Assembly (NCBI GenBank): GCA_026990045.1
Contig: JALSIK010000386.1
Coordinates: forward strand, 1-9,491
DNA from: Chromatiales bacterium
Lineage (GTDB): Bacteria > Pseudomonadota > Gammaproteobacteria > CAMYNG01
Length of the DNA stretch: 9,491 bases
Reading direction: 5' to 3'
Translations under genes and position numbers: made by a program
Shown here: piece after piece, positions 1-6,314 of the stretch
How positions within the stretch are numbered: position 1 is the first letter of the stretch
Layout: each line of letters starts with the position of its first letter
The notes under the pieces: generated by a model
What the model was told of the DNA's origin: nothing
Seen by the model: the letters and a program-made list of their open reading frames with translations, nothing else
The model's database searches: none

Positions 1-24
1 ATGCCGGTGTGGTCCTGTCGTGCT
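1..24. other. Short spacer after the DUF190 gene
   Basis: Only 24 bases follow the DUF190 stop codon before the window ends. Read on the minus strand they contain AGGA, and the last two bases are AT, which could begin an ATG just beyond the edge. In E. coli serS follows rarA, so serS is one guess for the next gene. No terminator hairpin is visible in these bases, so the operon may continue. Confidence 0.3.
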
Positions 25-336
25 TCATTCCTCGGCGGTGACCCGGGCCTCCCAGGTCACCAGGTGGCCCGGCTTGATCTCGGCCGCGAGGTGCTCGATG
101 ATCTCGCGCACCTTGCCGGGCGTGTCGAAAAACTCGACGACTATAGGCAGGTGCAGGGAAATGTCAACCAGCCCGGCGGAATGGATCTCGCCCGAGTCGC
201 CGTAGCCCGAGATGCCGCGGAACACGGTGACCCCGCGCAGCTTTTCCCAGTCGCGCAGCCGCTTGAGCAGGGCATCGAGCTCGCTCTCGCCCTCGGTGAG
301 GTAGATGCGCACCATGGCCACGGTTTCCAGTTTCAT
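25..336 (-). CDS. DUF190 family protein (PII-like fold), partner of CrcB
   Basis: A 103-residue soluble protein with no signal peptide or membrane segment. Family features visible are the opening RIYLTE strand (residues 10-15), a VTVFRGISGYG block (36-46), LPIVVEFFDTPGKV (63-76) and a closing KPGHLVTWE strand (88-96). These match DUF190 (PF02641), whose known structures resemble the ferredoxin-like PII fold; its biochemical role is not established. The ATG overlaps the crcB stop as ATGA, and GGAG lies 6-7 bases upstream (minus strand, 346-343), which supports this start. DUF190 genes commonly sit beside crcB, so a role in fluoride handling or in sensing a small ligand for the channel is a reasonable inference, not shown here. 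Family assignment is firm; function is open. Confidence 0.9.
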   Translation of the reverse strand: MKLETVAMVRIYLTEGESELDALLKRLRDWEKLRGVTVFRGISGYGDSGEIHSAGLVDISLHLPIVVEFFDTPGKVREIIEHLAAEIKPGHLVTWEARVTAEE

Positions 337-707
337 AGCAGTCTCCCCAGCACCACGCCCAGCCACGCCGCGGCCAGGCACAGGATCACCGACGCCCCCA
401 CGTTGGCGGCGGCCCGCCCGACGCTGCCCGCCTCCAGCAGGTTGAAGGTCTCGATGGAAAAGGTGGAAAAGGTGGTGAACGCCCCCAGCAGCCCCACCAG
501 CAGCAGGGCCCGCCACTCTGGGCCCAGGGCGCTGCGCTCGATGAGCACGATGTAGAGGAATCCCATGGCCAGGGAGCCGCTGACGTTGACCGCGAGCGTG
601 CCCCAGGGAAAGCCGGTGCCCAGGCGGTGGTGGACGAAGGTGGAGGTGGCATAGCGCAGCAGCGCCCCGGCGGCGCCGCCGGCGGCGATGGCCAGCCACT
701 GGGTCAC
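333..707 (-). CDS. crcB: Fluoride ion channel/exporter CrcB (Fluc)
   Basis: A 124-residue, four-helix inner-membrane protein of the Fluc/CrcB family, which works as a dual-topology homodimer and lets cytoplasmic fluoride escape. Visible signatures are GGAAGALLRY (residues 10-19), the pore asparagine in NVSGSLAMGF (41-50), and GLLGAFTTFSTF (72-83), which carries the central sodium-site turn and the two pore phenylalanines F80 and F83. Length is typical. The start is GTG at 707, chosen because AGGAGG lies 7 bases upstream (minus strand, 720-715), the protein then begins directly at helix 1, and the GTG overlaps the rarA stop as GTGA. Its own stop overlaps the DUF190 ATG, so the two are probably co-translated. 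No fluoride riboswitch is apparent immediately upstream, as expected for a gene inside an operon. Confidence 0.95.
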   Translation of the reverse strand: MTQWLAIAAGGAAGALLRYATSTFVHHRLGTGFPWGTLAVNVSGSLAMGFLYIVLIERSALGPEWRALLLVGLLGAFTTFSTFSIETFNLLEAGSVGRAAANVGASVILCLAAAWLGVVLGRLL

Positions 708-2071
708 TGGTCGTCCTCCTGCTTGCGGTGGCGCGCGTCCAGCTCGCGCAGGTGCGCCAGGCGCTCGCGGATGCGGCTTTCCAGCCCGCGGTCCACCGGC
801 TGGTAGTAGCGCCGCGGCTTCATGTCGTCGGGGAAGTAGTGCTCGCCGGCGGCGTAGCCCTCGGGTTCGTCGTGGGCATAGCGGTAGCGCCTGCCGTAAC
901 CCAGCTCCTTCATGAGCTTCGTGGGCGCATTGCGCAGGTGCAGCGGCACCTCCAGGGTGCCGTGGCGGCGGGCGTCCTCCCGTGCCTGGTTCCAGGCCGT
1001 GTACACGGCATTGCTCTTGGGCGCGCAGGCCATGTACACGATGGCCTGGGCGATGGCCAGCTCGCCCTCGGGGCTGCCCAGGCGCTCCTGCACGTCCCAG
1101 GCGTGGAGGGCCAGGGTCAGGGCGCGCGGGTCGGCGTTGCCGATGTCCTCCGAGGCCATGCGCACCGCGCGGCGGGCGACGTACAGGGGATCGCAGCCGC
1201 CGTCCAGCATGCGCGCGAACCAGTACAGGGCGGCGTCGGGATCGGAGCCGCGCACCGACTTGTGCAGGGCCGAGATCTGGTCGTAGAACAGCTCGCCGCC
1301 CTTGTCGAAGCGACGCAGGTCGCCCGCCAGCAGGTCGGCCAGCAGGGCCTCGTCGATGGCGCGGCGGCCGCGGGCCTCGGCCAGCTCGGCGGCCAGCTCC
1401 AGCAGGTTCAGCGCGCGGCGGGCGTCGCCGTCGGCGGCACCCGCCAGCCGGGCGATGGTGTCCTCGTCGCACTGGAGATCCATCCCGCCCAGGCCGCGCT
1501 CGGCGTCGGCCAGGGCGCGGCGGAGGATGGCGGCGACGGCCGCGGCGTCCAGGGCCTTGAGCACGTACACCCGGGCCCGGGACAGCAGGGCGTTGTTGAG
1601 CTCGAAGGACGGGTTCTCGGTGGTGGCGCCGATGAAGGTGATGGTGCCGTCCTCGATATGGGGCAGGAAGGCGTCCTGCTGGGCCTTGTTGAACCGGTGC
1701 ACCTCGTCCACGAACAGCACCGTGGGCCTGCCCGCCTTGCGCCGCCACCGGCGGGCCTCGTCGATGGCGGCCCGGATCTCCTTCACGCCCGAGAGCACCG
1801 CCGACAGGCTGAGGAAACGCGCATCCCAGTAGCGCGCCACCATGCGCGCCAGGGTGGTCTTGCCCGAGCCCGGCGGCCCCCACAGGACCATGGAGTGGAG
1901 CCGGCCGTGCTCCAGGGCGCGGCGCAGGGGCTTGCCCTCGCCCAGCAGGTGGTCCTGCCCGGCCAGCTCCTCCAGCGACTGCGGGCGCAGGCGGTCGGCC
2001 AGCGGGCGCCAGGGCGCAGCGGCCTCGTCCGCCGCCGGGGCCTCGAACAGGTCGCCGGTGGTGCCGCTCAT
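704..2071 (-). CDS. rarA: Replication-associated recombination protein A (RarA/MgsA, AAA+ ATPase)
   Basis: A 455-residue AAA+ ATPase of the RarA/MgsA/WRNIP1 family, related to clamp-loader subunits and acting at stalled replication forks and single-stranded DNA gaps. The order is: an N-terminal LADRLRP...LAGQDHLLG segment (24-43), Walker A GPPGSGKT (65-72), Walker B VLFVDEVHRF (118-127, with D122 and E123), sensor 1 GATTENPSF (148-156), sensor 2 GDARRALN (215-222), then the C-terminal tetramerisation domain with LPHIEDGT-type core already passed and KGGELFYDQISALHKSVRGSDPDA-like motif starting near 257. The end HYFPDDM (411-417) is typical. The ATG at 2071 has GGGAG 9 bases upstream and overlaps the lolA stop as ATGA. 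Gene order ftsK-lolA-rarA is as in E. coli. All key ATPase residues are present. Confidence 0.97.
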   Translation of the reverse strand: MSGTTGDLFEAPAADEAAAPWRPLADRLRPQSLEELAGQDHLLGEGKPLRRALEHGRLHSMVLWGPPGSGKTTLARMVARYWDARFLSLSAVLSGVKEIRAAIDEARRWRRKAGRPTVLFVDEVHRFNKAQQDAFLPHIEDGTITFIGATTENPSFELNNALLSRARVYVLKALDAAAVAAILRRALADAERGLGGMDLQCDEDTIARLAGAADGDARRALNLLELAAELAEARGRRAIDEALLADLLAGDLRRFDKGGELFYDQISALHKSVRGSDPDAALYWFARMLDGGCDPLYVARRAVRMASEDIGNADPRALTLALHAWDVQERLGSPEGELAIAQAIVYMACAPKSNAVYTAWNQAREDARRHGTLEVPLHLRNAPTKLMKELGYGRRYRYAHDEPEGYAAGEHYFPDDMKPRRYYQPVDRGLESRIRERLAHLRELDARHRKQEDDQ

Positions 2072-2697
2072 GCCGGGGGGCTCCCGTCGGCGCCGATGAC
2101 GTCCACCCCGGGCGGCGGGGTGAAGCTGAACTGCGCGTCGTCGAGCAGGGGATTGATCTGCAGCCGCTCGAAGCGCAGCAGCGTGCGCTGGCCGAAGCTG
2201 TCGTGGATCTCCATGGCCCGCAGCAGGTGCTCGTCGAAGGCGAGGACGATCTTCTCCACGTCGCCGCTGCCCCCGCGCGGGGTGAGCTCGAAGCGGCGCA
2301 GGCCGCCCTCCCCCGGCAGCGCGCGCACCGTGTAGGCCCGGGTCAGGCGTGCGGGGTCGGCCAGAATCAGCGCCGGGGACTCCCGCAGGCGGTCGGCCTG
2401 GGGATGCACCGTCACCTGCTCCAGGTCCTCGTCGTAGGCCCACAGCCGCTCGCCGTCGGCCACGTAGAGCTGCCGGTAGGGCTCGGTGTACTGGAGGCGG
2501 AAGCGATCGGGCCGGGCGACGGCCAGCTCGCCGCGGGTCTCGCGCAGGAGGATGCCGCCGGAGTCGTACACCCGCTGGGTGAAGCGGGTGCGCAGGGTGT
2601 CGACGCCGTCGAACCAGGCCCGCACCGTGGCGGCGGGGTCGGCCGCGCCGGCCAGCAGCGGCAGCAGGAGCAGGCCCAGCAACGGCGCGAGGCGCAT
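2068..2697 (-). CDS. lolA: Outer-membrane lipoprotein carrier protein LolA
   Basis: A 209-residue periplasmic chaperone that takes lipoproteins from the LolCDE transporter and hands them to LolB at the outer membrane. The N-terminus is a signal peptide: R2, a leucine-rich core (residues 5-15) and a likely cleavage after AGA near residue 18. The mature part shows FTQ (39-41), GELAVARPDRFRLQYTEP (56-73), the DG..LWAYDEDLEQVTV region (81-97) and the C-terminal GVDVIGAD (197-204), all LolA-like. The ATG is one base after the ftsK stop (TGACATG) and no Shine-Dalgarno sequence is evident, so initiation probably depends on coupling to ftsK translation. The stop overlaps the rarA ATG. Length agrees with the family. 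Confidence 0.93.
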   Translation of the reverse strand: MRLAPLLGLLLLPLLAGAADPAATVRAWFDGVDTLRTRFTQRVYDSGGILLRETRGELAVARPDRFRLQYTEPYRQLYVADGERLWAYDEDLEQVTVHPQADRLRESPALILADPARLTRAYTVRALPGEGGLRRFELTPRGGSGDVEKIVLAFDEHLLRAMEIHDSFGQRTLLRFERLQINPLLDDAQFSFTPPPGVDVIGADGSPPA

Positions 2698-2698
2698 G

Positions 2699-5011
2699 TC
2701 AGTCGGCCGGCGGCGGCGGCGCCAGCACTTCGCGGCTGCCGTTGGCCTCCAGCGGGCCGACGATGCCGGCGGCCTCCATGGCCTCCACCAGGCGGGCGGC
2801 GCGGTTGTAGCCGATCTTGAGCCGGCGCTGGACGCCGGAGATGGAGGCGCGGCGGGTCTCGGTGACGATGCGCACGGCCTCGTCGTAGAGCGGGTCCTGC
2901 TCGGCGTCGCCGCCCTCGCCGCCCCCCAGGCCGGGCACGTTGGCCTCGCCCTCGGCCGGTTCCTGCAGCACCTCCTCGATGTAGGCCGGGCGCCCGCGGC
3001 GCTTGAGCTCGTCCACCACCTTGTGCACCTCGTGGTCGGCGACGAAGGCGCCATGCACGCGCATGGGCACGGCGGTGCCCGGCGGCAGGTAGAGCATGTC
3101 GCCGTGGCCCAGGAGCTGCTCGGCGCCGATCTGGTCGAGGATGGTGCGCGAGTCGGCGCGGGCCGAGACCTGGAACGCGATGCGGGTGGGAATGTTGGCC
3201 TTGATGAGGCCGGTGAGCACGTCCACCGACGGGCGCTGGGTGGCGAGGATGAGGTGGATGCCCGAGGCCCGGGCCTTCTGCGCCAGGCGCGCGATGAGCT
3301 CCTCCACCTTCTTGCCCACGATCATCATCATGTCGGCCAGCTCGTCCACCACCACCACGATGTAGGGCAGCGGGGTGAGCGCCGGCGCGGTGTCGTCCTC
3401 CCCCACCGGCTCGTAGAAGGGATCGAGGATGGGCCGGCCGGCGGCCGCCGCGTCGCTCACCTTGCGGTTGAAGCCGTTGATGTTGCGCACCTTGAGGTGG
3501 GCCATGAGCTTGTAGCGGCGCTCCATCTCCGCCACGCACCAGCGGAAGGCATTGGCCGCCTCCTTCATGTCGGTGACCACCGGCGCCAGCAGGTGGGGAA
3601 TGCCGTCGTAGACCGACAGCTCCAGCATCTTGGGATCGATGAGGATCAGGCGCACCTGGTCGGCGCCGGCGTTGTAGAGAATGGACAGCAGCATGGCGTT
3701 GAGCGCCACCGACTTGCCGGCGCCGGTGGTGCCGGCCACCAGCAGGTGCGGCATGCGCGCCAGGTCGGCCACCACCGGCTCGCCGCTGATGTCCTTGCCC
3801 AGGGCCAGGGTCAGGGGCGAGGCCGCCTCCTCGAAGGCGCGCGAGCGCAGCACCTCCGACAGCCGCACCGTCTCGCGCACCTCATTGGGCACCTCCAGGC
3901 CGATGGTGGTGCGGCCCGGGATCACCTCCACCACGCGCACGCTGATGGCCGACAGGGAGCGGGCCAGGTCCTTGGCTAGGTTGGTGATCTGGCTCACCTT
4001 CACCCCCGGTGCCGGCTGCAGCTCGAAGCGGGTGATGACGGGGCCCGGGTGCACCGCCACCACTTCAACGCTGATGCCGAAGTCGGCCAGCTTGAGCTCC
4101 ACCTGGCGCGACATGGCCTCCAGCGCCTCGTCGGACAGGCGGTGGACGTTGGGCTCGGGCTCGTCCAGCAGCGCCAGCGGCGGCAGCTCGCCGTCGGAGG
4201 CGATCTCGAACAGGGGCACCTGGCGCTCGCGCTCCACCCGCTCGCCCGGCTCCACCCGGGCCACGGTGGGCTCGATGCGCGGCGGCGGCCGCCGCGCCTT
4301 CTGCTTCTTGACCACGGCCACGCGCTCGCGCGCGGCCTCCTCGCGTGCCTGCCGCGCGCGCCGCTCGCCCCAGCGGCGGCCCACCGCCGCCAGCCCCCGG
4401 CGCGCCCCGTCCAGCAGGGCCAGGGTGGCGGCCCCGGTGAGGTCCATGAGGCGGATCCAGGACAGGTGCGTGAACAGGGTGACCCCGGTGAGAAACCCGC
4501 CCAGGAGCAGCAGGGTCGCGCCCAGGGGACTGAAGGCCGCGGCCATGCCCTGCCCCACCAGGTCGCCCAGGATGCCGCCGGCGCCCACGGGGAGGCCGCC
4601 GCCGGCGTGGTGCAGCGCGGCCAGGCCGCAGCCGGTGGCCAGGGTCAGCAGAAACCCCCCGCCGCGCAGGGCCACCGCCCGCGGGTCCGCCGGGCCGTCG
4701 GCGCGCAGGCCGCGGTAGATGAGCCAGCCGGCGTAGGCCAGCATGACCGGGAACAGGTAGGCCATGTAGCCGAACAGGCTCAGGAAGACGTCGGCGAACC
4801 AGGCCCCCGCGGGGCCGCCCAGGTTGCGCACCGGGGCGCCGGTGCCGCTGTGGGACCAGCCCGGGTCGCCCGGGTGGTAGGTGGCCAGGGCCAGCAGCAG
4901 GTAGGCGGCGGTGAAGCCCGACACCACCAGCGCCCCCTCCTTGATGCCGCGCCGCAGGTGGCCCGCCAGCGGGGCCCCCGACGGGGCCTTCTTGTGAGTT
5001 GCCTGGGCCAA
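2699..5011 (-). CDS. ftsK: DNA translocase FtsK
   Basis: A 770-residue septum-anchored DNA pump that moves chromosome termini at division and activates XerCD at dif. About four membrane segments lie in residues 25-45, 72-100, 118-135 and 145-182, followed by a short charged linker rich in R, E and K (about 203-265) and the motor: Walker A GTTGAGKS (427-434), Walker B IVVVVDELADM (551-561), and ILATQRPSVDVLTG (588-601). A C-terminal winged-helix gamma domain for KOPS recognition follows (about 706-765: DPLYDEAV, ISGVQRRLKIGYNRAARLVE). The linker is much shorter than in E. coli FtsK (1329 residues) but normal for many gammaproteobacteria. The start is TTG: an in-frame TGA lies at 5017-5015, and the next alternatives would cut into membrane segment 1. 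No clear Shine-Dalgarno sequence is seen. It heads the ftsK-lolA-rarA-crcB-DUF190 run. Confidence 0.96.
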   Translation of the reverse strand: MAQATHKKAPSGAPLAGHLRRGIKEGALVVSGFTAAYLLLALATYHPGDPGWSHSGTGAPVRNLGGPAGAWFADVFLSLFGYMAYLFPVMLAYAGWLIYRGLRADGPADPRAVALRGGGFLLTLATGCGLAALHHAGGGLPVGAGGILGDLVGQGMAAAFSPLGATLLLLGGFLTGVTLFTHLSWIRLMDLTGAATLALLDGARRGLAAVGRRWGERRARQAREEAARERVAVVKKQKARRPPPRIEPTVARVEPGERVERERQVPLFEIASDGELPPLALLDEPEPNVHRLSDEALEAMSRQVELKLADFGISVEVVAVHPGPVITRFELQPAPGVKVSQITNLAKDLARSLSAISVRVVEVIPGRTTIGLEVPNEVRETVRLSEVLRSRAFEEAASPLTLALGKDISGEPVVADLARMPHLLVAGTTGAGKSVALNAMLLSILYNAGADQVRLILIDPKMLELSVYDGIPHLLAPVVTDMKEAANAFRWCVAEMERRYKLMAHLKVRNINGFNRKVSDAAAAGRPILDPFYEPVGEDDTAPALTPLPYIVVVVDELADMMMIVGKKVEELIARLAQKARASGIHLILATQRPSVDVLTGLIKANIPTRIAFQVSARADSRTILDQIGAEQLLGHGDMLYLPPGTAVPMRVHGAFVADHEVHKVVDELKRRGRPAYIEEVLQEPAEGEANVPGLGGGEGGDAEQDPLYDEAVRIVTETRRASISGVQRRLKIGYNRAARLVEAMEAAGIVGPLEANGSREVLAPPPPAD

Positions 5012-5082
5012 GATTCAGTTAATTCTGTTTCTCAAGAAACGTTCACAAGCTACTAAATATACAGGCCATTTACAAGAGAGAA
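5012..5082 (-). promoter_or_regulatory. AT-rich upstream region of ftsK
   Basis: This gap between ald and ftsK is sharply more AT-rich than its surroundings, as expected for a promoter. On the minus strand it holds a -10-like TATATT (5061-5056, five of six consensus bases) that would place transcription start about 40 bases before the TTG; no good -35 hexamer stands 16-18 bases upstream of it. The half-site CTGTATAT here resembles half of a LexA box, but the second half is absent. A promoter is inferred from composition and position only. Confidence 0.4.
5027..5040. repeat. 14-bp inverted repeat upstream of ftsK
   Basis: GTTTCT and AGAAAC form perfect 6-bp arms around a 2-base centre. The site lies 16 bases upstream of the ftsK TTG, downstream of the putative -10, so it could be an operator or a small feature of the leader RNA. 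With a 2-base centre it is better suited to a dimeric protein site than to a hairpin. No regulator is identified. Confidence 0.4.
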
Positions 5083-5096
5083 CCCGCCTCAGGCGG
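5072..5096 (-). terminator. Possible intrinsic terminator at the end of ald
   Basis: On the minus strand CCGCC-TGA-GGCGG forms a 5-bp GC stem whose 3-base loop is exactly the ald stop codon, followed by a T-rich tract (GTTCTCTCTT). The stem is short and the tract is interrupted by C, so strength is uncertain. Its position between ald and ftsK would separate the two transcription units, at least partly. Confidence 0.4.
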
Positions 5097-6153
5097 CCTC
5101 GCGCAGGGCCGGGTGCACCACCTCCCCGCCGCGCACGTTGACCCCCGCGGCCAGGGCCGGGTCCTGCTCCCAGCCGGGCCGGGCCAGGCGCAGGACATAG
5201 GGTACCAGAGCCGCGGACAGGGCCTGGGACGCGCTGCGCGGCACCGCCCCCGGCATGTTGGTGACCCCGAAGTGCACCACCCCCTCCCAGACGAAGGCGG
5301 GCCGCTCCCAGTCCGTGGGCCGGGTGGTCTCGATGCAGCCGCCCTGGTCCACCGAGATGTCCACCACCACCGCGCCCGGGCGCATGGCCCGCACCATGTC
5401 GGCGCTCACCAGGCGGGGCGCGCGGCGGCCGGGCACCAGCACCGCGCCCACCAGCAGGTCGGCCGCGCGCACCGCCTCGGCCACGGTGTCGGCGAAGGGA
5501 TGCAGGGCGGTGACGTTGGGCCCCAGGGCGCGCATGGCCGCCATGCGCTCGCGGCGGCGCTCCAGCACCGTGACCTCCGCGCCCAGGGCCGCGGCCACCG
5601 CGGCGGCGTTGCCGCCGGCGTTGCCGGCGCCCAGAATCACCACCCGGCCGCGCTCCGCCGCCGGCAGCCCGCCCAGCAGGATCCCGCGCCCGCCCCGGTA
5701 GTGGTGCAGCAGGGTGGCCCCGTACTGGACCGCGATGCGCCCGGCGATGTCGCTCATGGGCGCCAGCAGGGGCAGGCGGCCGTCGGCCTCGGCCACCGTC
5801 TCGAAGGCCACCGCGGTGAGGCCGATGTCCTGCAGCGCGCGGGTCAGCTCCGGCGCCGCCGCCAGGTGGAGAAAGGAGAACAGCAGGTGATGGGGCCGCA
5901 GCCGCTCCAGCTCCTCCGGCTGGGGCTCTTTCACCTTGACGATCATCTCCGCCCGCCGGTAGAGGGCGTCGGCATCGGCCACCACCTCCACGCCCGCGGC
6001 CGCGTAGTCGCCGTCGCCGTAGCCCGCCAGCCGCCCGGCGCCGGCCTCCATGAGCACCTCGTGACCGTGACGGACCAGCTCGCCGGCAGCGGCGGGAATG
6101 AGCGCCACCCGCCCTTCCTGCACCTTGACCTCGCGCGGGATTCCGATTCGCAT
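5089..6153 (-). CDS. ald: Alanine dehydrogenase
   Basis: A 354-residue NAD-dependent enzyme that interconverts L-alanine with pyruvate and ammonia in the cytoplasm. Substrate and catalytic residues sit where expected: R15 in VQEGRVAL, K75 in IVKVKEP, H96 in LLFSFLHL, and D269 in VDISVDQGG. The Rossmann loop is LGAGNAGGNAA (174-184) with acidic E198 at the end of the second strand, fitting NAD over NADP. GVTNMPGAVPR (296-306) is also characteristic. The protein is some 15 residues shorter than the usual ~370, and its C-terminus (NVRGGEVVHPAL) departs from the common form, but no active-site element is lost. The ATG at 6153 has AAAGGA 8 bases upstream. It diverges from trxB and occupies the position held by lrp in E. 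coli. A related Ald/PntAA-family activity cannot be fully excluded. Confidence 0.92.
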   Translation of the reverse strand: MRIGIPREVKVQEGRVALIPAAAGELVRHGHEVLMEAGAGRLAGYGDGDYAAAGVEVVADADALYRRAEMIVKVKEPQPEELERLRPHHLLFSFLHLAAAPELTRALQDIGLTAVAFETVAEADGRLPLLAPMSDIAGRIAVQYGATLLHHYRGGRGILLGGLPAAERGRVVILGAGNAGGNAAAVAAALGAEVTVLERRRERMAAMRALGPNVTALHPFADTVAEAVRAADLLVGAVLVPGRRAPRLVSADMVRAMRPGAVVVDISVDQGGCIETTRPTDWERPAFVWEGVVHFGVTNMPGAVPRSASQALSAALVPYVLRLARPGWEQDPALAAGVNVRGGEVVHPALREAA

Positions 6154-6314
6154 GCCGCCGATCCTTTACCCTGCCGACCGCTTTCCGTATATTGACTGCC
6201 GCGCGCGGACCCCGTTCCGCGCCGGCCCGTTCTTTCGTGCGACCACGACGAACCCGGAGGACATGGCGCCGGGCCAGCGAGCCGGCCGCCCGCTTCGCTA
6301 TTGGAGTCTAACAC
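6154..6314. promoter_or_regulatory. Divergent ald-trxB intergenic region
   Basis: A 161-bp region carrying control signals for both genes. It includes the ald ribosome site AAAGGA (minus strand, 6167-6162) and the trxB ribosome site GGAG (6303-6306, 8 bases before the ATG). A 7-bp hairpin, GCGCGGA/TCCGCGC (6203-6209 and 6216-6222), falls near the start of the predicted trxB leader. No convincing ald promoter was found on the minus strand. Confidence 0.6.
6165..6193 (+). promoter_or_regulatory. Candidate sigma-70 promoter of trxB
   Basis: TTTACC (6165-6170, four of six -35 consensus bases) and TATATT (6188-6193, five of six -10 bases) are separated by exactly 17 bases. Transcription would begin near 6200 and leave a leader of about 115 nt. 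The -35 overlaps the ald ribosome site and sits only about 12 bases from the ald start codon, so the two genes may interfere with each other. Confidence 0.4.

Noticed and set aside
386..652. Small alternative frame inside crcB (minus strand)
   Set aside because: Its translation is a proline/serine/tryptophan-rich shift of crcB with no independent start signal.
677..760. Fluoride riboswitch ahead of crcB
   Set aside because: The bases before crcB are rarA coding sequence, and no fluoride aptamer layout was recognised.
728..2335. Long plus-strand open frame antisense to rarA and part of lolA (535 codons)
   Set aside because: Mirror of a well-supported gene in high-GC DNA; the translation has no family resemblance and no ribosome site was found.
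5046..5061. LexA-like site upstream of ftsK
   Set aside because: ftsK is SOS-inducible in E. coli and CTGTATAT is present on the minus strand, but the opposite half-site (ACAG at the right spacing) is missing.
5043..5069. Eight-codon leader peptide upstream of ftsK (minus strand)
   Set aside because: It has no ribosome site, would lie partly upstream of the expected transcription start, and contains no run of regulatory codons.
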